Positions 5,801 through 12,161 of a DNA stretch of 12,161 nucleotides are shown here, piece by piece. Under the pieces are notes generated by a model. That model saw only the letters and a list, made by a program, of their open reading frames with translations, did not search any database and was not told the DNA's origin. How positions within the stretch are numbered: position 1 is the first letter of the stretch; every line of letters begins with the position of its first letter. The position numbers and the translations under genes were made by a program. The DNA comes from a bacterium (GTDB lineage Bacteria > SZUA-79 > Acidulodesulfobacterales > Acidulodesulfobacteraceae): the NCBI GenBank assembly GCA_021806125.1, contig JAJZYC010000028.1, positions 1-12,161 on the forward strand. The letters run 5' to 3'.

Positions 5801-7723
5801 ATGAATGGCCTTCCGATTGACAAAAAACAATCTAATAAAATTAATATTAAATACTCTTATCATATATTGCTATTATTAACCATAGTTTTTACTATTCCCG
5901 CAATATTTTTTCTGATATTGTCTGTTTTAAAGTCCGACTTGATACTTGCGATAATCACATTAGTGCTTTCCTCTATATTTTATCTGTCGGTATTTTTTAT
6001 AAATAGAATTTTTAGAAAAAAGGCGTCCGCGGTCAATAATTTTATAAGCGATTTTTTATATAAAGACAAAGACCTCCGCAAACGCCTTGAGTATATGAAC
6101 TTTTTAGGAATAGACGATAAAATCAACGAACTTTTTGACAATCTTTATAATATTTTTCAAAAAACTTTAAGTTCTACAAATAATGTAGTAGTCGATGCTA
6201 AACTGGAAAGTGTCGAAATGGAAAAAACATATAAGGACAATGAATCTTTAGTCGGTCAGATTTCATCTATTTCAAGCGCTATTGACGAAATTATTATGTC
6301 GCATAAGGAAATGGCTAAAAGCGCCAAATTTGCGCAAAATTCTTCAAATGAATCGTTCAAACGCGCTCAAGAAGGCAATTTTATGATTGAGGATATAATT
6401 TCGGAAATAAAGAAAGTTTCCTCTTCTATAGAAAAACTGCGTGAAACGATGCAGACTTTAGACGAAAGGTCTAAGGAAATCGGAGACGTTATTTCGCTGA
6501 TAAGCGACATAGCCGACCAGACTAATCTGCTGTCATTAAATGCGGCAATCGAAGCCGCCAGAGCAGGAGAGCAGGGAAGAGGTTTTGCCGTCGTAGCGGA
6601 TGAGGTTAAAAAGCTGGCTGAAAGAACCAGTAAATCCACTTCCGATACAAAACAAATAATCGAAAGACTACTTGATGAAACTGCAAAAACAGCCGATGCT
6701 ATAAAAAATTCGGTTGAAGATGTTGAAGCTATAACCGAAAAGACCAGAACGGCGGAAGATATTTTTAAAAATATTATGAATGCCGTAAAAGACGAAAAAA
6801 ACAACATAGATATAATATCGTCTTCGGCGGAACAGCTTGAAATTGCGGTAGCCGACGTTGAAAAAAATCTTTTAATAGTACAGAGAGTTTCGGGTGAAAC
6901 CGCAAAAACCGCAAAAAAATCTAAAGACATAAGTTCTTCTCTTGCAAATTCGGCATATGATCTGCAAAAAGAATTAAGCAATATTAAATTATATTTATTT
7001 GGAATAGCTCCGTTAGAATCTGCCTTGGTTATGAAAAAAAAATTTGAACCTTTAATAAAATATTTAAACGCTACCTTAAATTTAAAATTTGAATCTTTAG
7101 TAGCATCAAGCTATGAAGATTCGGTTGAAGATATAGGAAAAGGTATAGTAACAATAGCCTATATGACGCCTTCGACCTATCTCAGCGCTCATAAAAAGTA
7201 TGGGGTAAAACCTCTTGTTTTTGCGGTAAAAAACGGTTCGCCAACTTATAAAAGCGCTATAATAGCCGCAAAAAATTCCGCAATTAATGCTATAGGAGAT
7301 ATAAAAGGAAAAAGAGTTGCATTCGGCGCAAAGATGTCCACAGGTTCTACTTTAGTTCCAAAAGCTATGATTAAATCGGCGGGTATCGGCCTTGACAGCC
7401 TTGCCTCTTACGATTATCTAGGTGCGCACGATATTGTCGCTAAAGCTGTTATAGAAGGTGAATTTGACGTAGGCTGCGTAATGGATTCCGCGGCTGAAGA
7501 ATATAAAGATTCGGTAAAAGTTATCGCGTTCTCGGATCCTATACCTCAATTTCCGATTTGCATAAACGCAAATACTAATAAAGATATGGAAAACAAAATA
7601 AAAAAATCGTTTATGGATATTTCCGATTCAAATATACTTAAGTCCGTAGATAAGGGCTATACTTCGTTTATCGAAGCAAAAGAAAACGATTTCGAAACCA
7701 TTGCAAAAATACTTGAATTATAA
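5801..7723 (+). CDS. Methyl-accepting chemotaxis-type protein with C-terminal PhnD-like binding domain
   Basis: This 640-residue receptor appears to couple ligand binding to the CheA/CheW array. Two helices (about 21-43 and 46-67) sit close together with almost no periplasmic loop. A HAMP-like linker spans about 68-120. The long coiled-coil signalling domain runs from about 145 to 390. Its conserved hairpin tip is intact (about 231-270: ISDIADQTNLLSLNAAIEAA and the following GRGFAVVADEV). The final part (about 397-635) is a PhnD-like periplasmic-binding-protein fold. It opens with FGIAPLES and PLIKYL, and has YMTPSTYLSA, GDIKGKRVAFG, STGSTLVPKAM and AHDIVAKAVIEGEFDVG in the family order. With only two N-terminal helices, this domain should lie in the cytoplasm. 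There is no C-terminal CheR-docking pentapeptide. The ATG follows an AGGGGG site by 9 nt. No che genes lie nearby, and the ligand is unknown (phosphonate, phosphite or another small anion are family options). Confidence 0.9.
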   Translation: MNGLPIDKKQSNKINIKYSYHILLLLTIVFTIPAIFFLILSVLKSDLILAIITLVLSSIFYLSVFFINRIFRKKASAVNNFISDFLYKDKDLRKRLEYMNFLGIDDKINELFDNLYNIFQKTLSSTNNVVVDAKLESVEMEKTYKDNESLVGQISSISSAIDEIIMSHKEMAKSAKFAQNSSNESFKRAQEGNFMIEDIISEIKKVSSSIEKLRETMQTLDERSKEIGDVISLISDIADQTNLLSLNAAIEAARAGEQGRGFAVVADEVKKLAERTSKSTSDTKQIIERLLDETAKTADAIKNSVEDVEAITEKTRTAEDIFKNIMNAVKDEKNNIDIISSSAEQLEIAVADVEKNLLIVQRVSGETAKTAKKSKDISSSLANSAYDLQKELSNIKLYLFGIAPLESALVMKKKFEPLIKYLNATLNLKFESLVASSYEDSVEDIGKGIVTIAYMTPSTYLSAHKKYGVKPLVFAVKNGSPTYKSAIIAAKNSAINAIGDIKGKRVAFGAKMSTGSTLVPKAMIKSAGIGLDSLASYDYLGAHDIVAKAVIEGEFDVGCVMDSAAEEYKDSVKVIAFSDPIPQFPICINANTNKDMENKIKKSFMDISDSNILKSVDKGYTSFIEAKENDFETIAKILEL

Positions 7724-7784
7724 TAGGAAAATTAAAACCGGCGTCAAAAAATATTATTGCAGATTTTCTAATGCTTTATTTGAA

Positions 7785-7861
7785 TGGTCGGGACGACAGG
7801 ATTTGAACCTGCGACCCCCTGCACCCCATGCAGGTGCGCTACCGAGCTGCGCCACGTCCCG
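7785..7861 (-). tRNA. tRNA-Pro (anticodon GGG)
   Basis: A complete 77-nt gene lies on the minus strand. Acceptor strands CGGGACG (7861-7855) and CGTCCCG (7795-7789) pair, followed by discriminator A and encoded CCA (complement of 7787-7785). The anticodon stem CCTGC/GCAGG encloses ATGGGGT, giving anticodon GGG. It is closely related to the plus-strand tRNA-Pro(TGG), and the similarity continues past CCA: both have TTCAAAT, one mismatch, then AAG. Confidence 0.98.
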
Positions 7862-7889
7862 AATTGATAAAATAAATAGATTTAATTAA

Positions 7890-7918
7890 ATTATAGTCTT
7901 TTCCTTAAAAAAAGTCAA
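7890..7918 (-). promoter_or_regulatory. Promoter of tRNA-Pro(GGG)
   Basis: On the minus strand, TTGACT (7918-7913), a 17-bp spacer and TATAAT (7895-7890) match the sigma-70 consensus at 11 of 12 positions. The start would fall near 7883, about 22 nt before the tRNA 5' end. It is the best promoter in the window. Confidence 0.8.
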
Positions 7919-7978
7919 TAAAACCCTCTTCCCCCGAAATTGTTTTAAAAGCTTTTTACCTGCATAACCTAATATTTT

Positions 7979-8008
7979 TTTACTTAAATTTTATAATTAT
8001 ATTATAAT
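7979..8008 (+). promoter_or_regulatory. Possible promoter of arsB-recD2
   Basis: TTTACT (7979-7984) and TATAAT (8003-8008) are separated by 18 bp, giving a leader of about 40 nt. The surrounding DNA is nearly all A and T, so other -10 registers are possible. No ArsR-type operator palindrome was recognised. Confidence 0.4.
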
Positions 8009-8055
8009 AATATAAAATTTATAATAAATAAATTTAATGCCGGAGTTTTGACTGC

Positions 8056-9363
8056 ATGCATTTTTACGATTATTTAATTATTGCATCGATTTTAATATTT
8101 TTATTAACTATTTTCCTTATAATTAAAAAACCATATAATATAGGAATAGGCTACAGCGCTATTATCGGGGCGCTTCTTGCGCTTATCTTTAACGTAATAG
8201 TCCTAAAAGATATTATAAAGGTTTTCGATATAGTCTGGGATGCCACATTTACTTTTGTAGCTATAATAATTATTTCCATAATACTCGACGAAATCGGTTT
8301 TTTTGAATGGGCGGCTCTGCATATGGCAAGGTTTGCGGGCGGCAGCGGCAAAAAGATGTTCGTTTACGTAATTATTCTCGGAGCTTTAGTATCGGCTTTT
8401 TTTGCCAACGACGGCGCAGCTTTAATTATAACCCCGATAATTTACGAAAAGATGAAAGCGCTTAAGTTCGAAAGAAAAAATATGCTGCCGTTTATCATGG
8501 CCGGAGGTTTTATTGCGGATGCGGCAAGCCTTCCTTTTAAGATTTCCAATCTGGTAAATATCGTTTCGGCAGACTATTTTAATATAGGATTCTTTACTTA
8601 TTTTATGGATATGTATGCTCCGGATTTATTTTCTATAGCAATATCGTTAACCGTTTTATATATTTATTTCCGGAAAGACATCCCGGAAAGGTACGAAGTC
8701 GAACTTCTAAAAACCCCAAAGGATGCAATAAAGGATGCCAAACTTTTTAGATTTTCTTTCTTGATTTTAATACTGCTTCTCGCCGGCTATTTTTTAAGCG
8801 AGTTTTTAAATCTTCCGGTATCTATTTTCGCCGTATCTTTCGCATTGATATTTGTTGTTTTCGGGTTTAAAAGCCCTGCGGTTAATTTAAAAACGGTTTT
8901 CAAGAATGCCCCTTGGAATATAGTAGTATTCTCGCTTGGAATGTATTTAGTGGTTTTTGGGCTTAAAAATGCGGGATTAACATATCTGCTCGGAAAATCA
9001 ATTTCCTATTTTGCCGGTTACGGCGGTTTCATTCTTACCGTCTATACCGGATATCTTGCCGCTTTCATATCTTCGGTTATGAATAATATGCCTACGGTAA
9101 TGATAAACTCTCTCGCGATTCATTCCGCAAACCTTAAAGAGATAATGCTTAAACCTTCCGTTTACGCTAACGTAATCGGATGCGATTTAGGCCCTAAATT
9201 AACCCCTATTGGCTCTCTGGCAACGCTGTTGTGGCTCAATGTCCTCGAAAGAAAGGGGATTAAGATAACGTGGGGTTATTATATGAAAGTAGGATTTATA
9301 ATCACCGTACCGGTCCTTTTTGCAACCTTGCTGGGTTTATATTTAAGGATATTTTTATTTTAA
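8056..9363 (+). CDS. arsB: ArsB arsenite efflux permease
   Basis: This inner-membrane transporter exports arsenite or antimonite, driven by the proton gradient or by an ArsA ATPase if one exists elsewhere. The 435-residue length is normal for ArsB (about 430). The protein is nearly all membrane helices and carries the family's signature stretches: FFANDGAAL (115-123), GGFIADAASLP leading into SNLVNIVSADYF (150-175), GMYLVVFGLKNAGLT (295-309), MNNMPT (342-347) and GCDLGPKLTPIGSLATLLWL (375-394). These point to ArsB rather than the Acr3 family or a generic anion transporter. A CGGAG ribosome site lies 10 nt before the ATG. Unusually, no arsR, arsC, arsA or arsD is adjacent; the next gene is a helicase 23 bp downstream. 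Regulation therefore either acts from elsewhere or is absent. Confidence 0.94.
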   Translation: MHFYDYLIIASILIFLLTIFLIIKKPYNIGIGYSAIIGALLALIFNVIVLKDIIKVFDIVWDATFTFVAIIIISIILDEIGFFEWAALHMARFAGGSGKKMFVYVIILGALVSAFFANDGAALIITPIIYEKMKALKFERKNMLPFIMAGGFIADAASLPFKISNLVNIVSADYFNIGFFTYFMDMYAPDLFSIAISLTVLYIYFRKDIPERYEVELLKTPKDAIKDAKLFRFSFLILILLLAGYFLSEFLNLPVSIFAVSFALIFVVFGFKSPAVNLKTVFKNAPWNIVVFSLGMYLVVFGLKNAGLTYLLGKSISYFAGYGGFILTVYTGYLAAFISSVMNNMPTVMINSLAIHSANLKEIMLKPSVYANVIGCDLGPKLTPIGSLATLLWLNVLERKGIKITWGYYMKVGFIITVPVLFATLLGLYLRIFLF

Positions 9364-9386
9364 TTTTATTTTAAACTATTTAAATT

Positions 9387-11864
9387 ATGTCCGAAGACGG
9401 TAAAGAAAACGAAAAAATTATTACTGTTAACGGAATTATAAAAAAAACCGTATTCCAGAATGCCGAAAACGGTTTTACAATCCTTAACGTATATTCTAAC
9501 GGAAAATTTATTACCGCTTCCGGTACATTTTTCGATAAACCAATCCCGGATTCAAAAGTTAAACTTAAAGGCCGGTTTATCCATCATAAAAAATACGGCT
9601 ACCAGTTTAATTTCACTCAATACGAAGTATCTCTCGCAAATACAAAAACCGCAATAATTGATTACCTTTCCTCAAGTATTTTTAAAGGCATAGGAAAAGT
9701 TATTGCAGGGCAGATTTACGAAAAATTTAAAGAAAAAACATTGGATATAATCGATAACGAACCGGAAAAACTAAAAGAAATAGACGGCATCGGCAGAGTA
9801 AAACTATCCACGATACTCGAAGGGCTTAAAGAAAGCTACGGATTAAGAAAAGCAATAATGTTTTTTAAGCCTTACCAATTCAGCGATTATCAGATTAAAT
9901 CGGTTTATAATCAATTCAAAGATAAATCTATTTCCGTTGCTCAGGAAAATCCATACCTTTTTACTGAAATTAAAGGGATAGGGTTCAAAAAAGCCGATAT
10001 TATGGCTGAAAAATTAGGTATAAAAAAAGACGACCCCAACAGAATTAAAGAAGCTTTAAAATATGTCATAGGACAGTTCTGCGAGAATTCAGGAAACTGC
10101 TATGTCCGCTATAAAGATATTAAGAACGGAATTAAAGAAATAATAGAAGATACAAGCCTGATAAGCACGCGCGATTTAAATAAATATATAAGCAGTTTGA
10201 TAAAAGAAAGTAAATTAATCGCTGATTTTGATGAAGTTTCCGATAAAAATATAGACTTGACCATTATTGAAGATGCTGAAGACGAAAACGGGTTAAACCG
10301 CCTTAAAATATATCTTCCGGTTTATTATTACAGCGAAATAGGCGTATCGAAAGAATTAAAAAGGATTGCTGGAGATGGTGCAACCGAAGCCGTTGCAGAT
10401 TTAAAAGAGAATATATCGGGTAAATGTCCTATATCTCTTACGGAAGAACAAAAACTTGCGGTTTTTAATGCTTTTAATCATAAGATTTCTATCATTTCCG
10501 GCGGTCCTGGAACCGGAAAATCGACTGTTATCAAAACCATAGTAGGTCTGCAGGGCAATAAAAAAATTGCCTTGACTTCTTTATCGGGAAAAGCCGCTCA
10601 AAGACTTTCTGATATCATAAACACTGGAAATCTTGTGGAAAACGCCCTCGGCGACAATAACGGCATAGATATTTCTACTATACACAGGCTTTTAAAGGCG
10701 CAATTCGACAGGCAGACAAACGAGTCTTTTTTTACTTATAACGAAAATAATAAGCTTCCCCATGATTTAATCGTCATAGACGAAATGAGCATGGTAGATA
10801 TAATTATCTTTTATAAATTGCTGAAAGCAGTAAAAAACGGCGCCGTTCTGGTTTTAGTAGGCGACGTTAATCAGATACCGTCCGTAAGTCCTGGCGACGT
10901 CCTGAGAGACCTTATATATTTCGGTCCATCGGAACAAGATGAACCGAAAGCGTTTTTCCCGACGGTTTTTTTAACTAAAGTATTCAGGCAAAATGAAGGT
11001 GGGCTAATTAATTTAAATGCCCATAACCTTTTAAATAATAAAAAATTTATTACGGGGGAAAAAGAAAGCGGCAGAAAAGAATTTACGATAAAATACAGAA
11101 AGGAATATGACGCGGCTGAAACTGGCAAGGAAGAACTTCTAAAAGATTTTACCTCATTTATCAAAAAGATTGCGGCTAATAGGAGAATTAAGATTGATAA
11201 AACAAATAAAGAAATAATAAATACTTTCGTTTTTGACGATATTCAAATTCTGACCCCTATGAGGAAAGGAGATTTAGGCTATAATAACCTGAATAAAATA
11301 CTGCAAAATATATTTAACCCTATTCCAGGCTATGTGGAAGCAGCAATGGGCATTAAAACAATCTACGAGAAAGAAAATACCGCGGAAAGTTTAAATAGTA
11401 CGATTTTTATCTGCAACGGCATTCAATTTAGGCTATGCGACAGAATTATACAAAAGAAAAATAATTACGACCTCGACGTTTTTAACGGCGATACGGGATA
11501 TATCTCAAATATAGACCATAACGAAAAAACTCTTTCGGTAGATTTCTCTGTAAATAATCTTCTTGACGGTAGAAATAAAAAGGTAATTTACGATTTTATA
11601 GATGTTTACGAAAATATAATGCATGCTTATGCCCTTTCGATTCATAAAGCTCAGGGAAGCGAATTTAATAACGTCGTCGTTTTATTCCACCAGTCGCATT
11701 ATATGATGCTGAAGAAAAATTTATTATATACCGCAATAACCAGAGGAAAGAAAAATGTGGTGATTTTCGGAACTTTCAAGGCTTTCGGCATAGCAATGAA
11801 TTCAAAAGAAAAAAAAAGAAATTCAGGATTAAGAAACCGCCTTGCGGAAGCTTTTAAAATATGA
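9387..11864 (+). CDS. recD2: RecD2-type ATP-dependent DNA helicase
   Basis: This is a superfamily 1B 5'-3' DNA helicase of the RecD2 group, the kind that acts without RecBC in DNA repair and replication-fork maintenance. The N-terminus (about 9-85) has the OB-like segment typical of RecD2. Three helix-hairpin-helix motifs follow (KGIGKVIAGQI 100-110, IDGIGRVKLSTIL 132-144, IKGIGFKKADIMA 195-207). The motor shows Walker A GGPGTGKST (372-380), motif Ia TSLSGKAAQRL (397-407), Walker B VIDEMSMVD (463-471), motif III GDVNQIPSVSPGDVLRD (492-508), FRQ (533-535), motif V AYALSIHKAQGSEF and motif VI LLYTAITRGKK (779-789). At 825 residues it is somewhat longer than usual, with extra lysine-rich sequence at about 550-615. 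No Shine-Dalgarno sequence precedes the ATG, which lies 23 bp after arsB; coupled translation is possible. No recB or recC gene is present in the window. Confidence 0.95.
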   Translation: MSEDGKENEKIITVNGIIKKTVFQNAENGFTILNVYSNGKFITASGTFFDKPIPDSKVKLKGRFIHHKKYGYQFNFTQYEVSLANTKTAIIDYLSSSIFKGIGKVIAGQIYEKFKEKTLDIIDNEPEKLKEIDGIGRVKLSTILEGLKESYGLRKAIMFFKPYQFSDYQIKSVYNQFKDKSISVAQENPYLFTEIKGIGFKKADIMAEKLGIKKDDPNRIKEALKYVIGQFCENSGNCYVRYKDIKNGIKEIIEDTSLISTRDLNKYISSLIKESKLIADFDEVSDKNIDLTIIEDAEDENGLNRLKIYLPVYYYSEIGVSKELKRIAGDGATEAVADLKENISGKCPISLTEEQKLAVFNAFNHKISIISGGPGTGKSTVIKTIVGLQGNKKIALTSLSGKAAQRLSDIINTGNLVENALGDNNGIDISTIHRLLKAQFDRQTNESFFTYNENNKLPHDLIVIDEMSMVDIIIFYKLLKAVKNGAVLVLVGDVNQIPSVSPGDVLRDLIYFGPSEQDEPKAFFPTVFLTKVFRQNEGGLINLNAHNLLNNKKFITGEKESGRKEFTIKYRKEYDAAETGKEELLKDFTSFIKKIAANRRIKIDKTNKEIINTFVFDDIQILTPMRKGDLGYNNLNKILQNIFNPIPGYVEAAMGIKTIYEKENTAESLNSTIFICNGIQFRLCDRIIQKKNNYDLDVFNGDTGYISNIDHNEKTLSVDFSVNNLLDGRNKKVIYDFIDVYENIMHAYALSIHKAQGSEFNNVVVLFHQSHYMMLKKNLLYTAITRGKKNVVIFGTFKAFGIAMNSKEKKRNSGLRNRLAEAFKI

Positions 11865-11893
11865 GATATGAGATATGGAAATTGCGTTTTAAC

Positions 11894-11988
11894 TGGCGGA
11901 GAGAGAGGGATTCGAACCCTCGGTACATCTATTAGGACATACATTCGCTTAGCAGGCGAACGCCTTCGACCTACTCGGCCATCTCTCC
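11894..11988 (-). tRNA. tRNA-Ser (anticodon GCT)
   Basis: A complete 95-nt type II tRNA with a long variable arm lies on the minus strand. Acceptor strands GGAGAGA (11988-11982) and TCTCTCC (11904-11898) pair, with discriminator G and encoded CCA (complement of 11896-11894). The anticodon stem TTCGC/GCGAA encloses CTGCTAA, placing GCT at the complement of 11953-11951, which reads AGC/AGT. The T-arm is normal (GAGGG-TTCGAAT-CCCTC), unlike the partial copy upstream of it. Confidence 0.97.
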
Positions 11989-12014
11989 GAAGAGAATTAA
12001 TTAAATTAATAAAT

Positions 12015-12043
12015 AATATAACATTATAGAGATTTTTATTCAA
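12015..12043 (-). promoter_or_regulatory. Probable promoter of tRNA-Ser(GCT)
   Basis: On the minus strand, TTGAAT (12043-12038), a 17-bp spacer and TATATT (12020-12015) would start transcription near 12008, about 20 nt before the tRNA. A private promoter here would let the intact copy be expressed independently of the altered copy upstream. Confidence 0.5.
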
Positions 12044-12091
12044 GCGCTAATACGAAAGCATAAGATTTAATAAAAAGCTTAACGGCATTGA

Positions 12092-12161
12092 GGGCGGAGA
12101 GAGAGGGATGAGCTTCGCTGGACTGCGTCCGAACCCTCGGTACATCTATTAGGACATACAT
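12092..12161 (-). pseudogene. Partial second tRNA-Ser copy with a 20-nt block in its T-loop
   Basis: The 3' portion of a tRNA-Ser gene is repeated here and runs off the window end. Bases 12093-12109 match 11895-11911 exactly, and 12130-12161 match 11913-11944 exactly, including the variable arm. Between them, 12110-12129 replaces a single base of the T-loop. On the plus strand this block reads GAGCTTCGCT followed by GGACTGCGTC; with the adjoining C it could fold as two small hairpins (AGC-TTC-GCT and GGAC-TGC-GTCC). The encoded CCA has become CCC. T-stem and acceptor bases remain intact. The simplest reading is a duplicated tRNA gene broken by an insertion; an excised insert is not ruled out. 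The anticodon half lies outside the window. Confidence 0.75.

Noticed and set aside
6367..6981. Open frame of 204 codons on the minus strand
   Set aside because: It lies wholly antisense to the chemoreceptor signalling domain. The serine- and isoleucine-rich translation is what the opposite strand of a coiled-coil gene gives.
5801..7723. Separate phosphonate-transporter binding protein fused by a missed stop or frameshift
   Set aside because: The reading frame is continuous, has no internal signal peptide or ribosome site near residue 395, and codon use is uniform across the junction, so it is a genuine single polypeptide.
7701..7889. Open frame of 62 codons containing an RQDLNLRPPAPHAG-like peptide
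   Set aside because: It is the antisense reading of tRNA-Pro(GGG) and overlaps the end of the chemoreceptor gene; peptides of this kind are well-known artefacts of reading tRNA genes as protein.
11699..12043. Open frame of 114 codons on the minus strand
   Set aside because: It runs through tRNA-Ser and antisense to the end of recD2, has no ribosome site and shows no protein-like conservation pattern.
12092..12161. A permuted or group I intron-bearing tRNA gene
   Set aside because: The visible parts are in normal, not permuted, order, and 20 nt is far too short for a self-splicing group I intron. The T-loop position is also not the usual bacterial intron site.
1..12161. CRISPR array, transposon or prophage
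   Set aside because: No regularly spaced repeats, transposase, integrase or phage structural genes were seen. The only long repeats are the tRNA copies.

Overview
The window reads as an ordinary chromosomal segment of an AT-rich Gram-negative-type bacterium. Coding sequences favour AAA, ATA and AGA codons, and spacers are very AT-rich. Most promoters match the sigma-70 TTGACA/TATAAT pattern, and the tRNA genes encode their own CCA ends. Several traits fit a microbe living at a redox boundary: a sulfide:quinone oxidoreductase-type flavoprotein, an iron-type superoxide dismutase, a globin-domain sensor, an arsenite pump, a chemoreceptor and a c-di-GMP synthase. A sulfur- and metal-exposed, possibly acidophilic deltaproteobacterium-like lineage would fit, but that placement is a guess from gene content; no marker gene is present.

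Layout, left to right. tRNA-Lys(TTT) (49-124) precedes a membrane PAS-GGDEF diguanylate cyclase (230-1777). A strong extended -10 promoter then drives sodB (1943-2524). A 13-bp hairpin separates sodB from a convergent two-gene minus-strand unit: an SQR-family flavoprotein (4312-2873) followed by a 64-residue basic protein (2806-2612). Divergent from that unit, over a 226-bp spacer with a promoter on each strand, lies a protein that joins an N-terminal protoglobin-like domain to a C-terminal PsiE-like four-helix membrane domain (4539-5432). tRNA-Pro(TGG) (5511-5586) follows. Next is a methyl-accepting chemotaxis-type protein that carries a PhnD-like solute-binding domain after its signalling domain (5801-7723). 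tRNA-Pro(GGG) lies on the opposite strand (7861-7785). Then come arsB (8056-9363) and, 23 bp later, a RecD2-type helicase (9387-11864). The window closes with tRNA-Ser(GCT) on the minus strand (11988-11894) and the 3' part of a second, altered copy of it (12161-12092) that runs off the end.

How the genes work together. Three of the seven larger proteins are signal-transduction or sensory membrane proteins of unusual or mixed architecture. No che genes, EAL/HD-GYP partners, ars regulators or recBC genes are present, so each appears to act with partners encoded elsewhere. The SQR-type protein and its small neighbour form the clearest operon. arsB-recD2 is the other probable co-transcribed pair, although the functions are unrelated.

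The observations most worth following are the tRNA-Ser copy with a 20-nt block inside its T-loop and no encoded CCA, the protoglobin-PsiE fusion, the chemoreceptor with a cytoplasmic PhnD-like domain, and the two near-identical tRNA-Pro genes that form an inverted repeat around that chemoreceptor. No CRISPR array, transposase, integrase, phage gene or toxin-antitoxin pair was seen.
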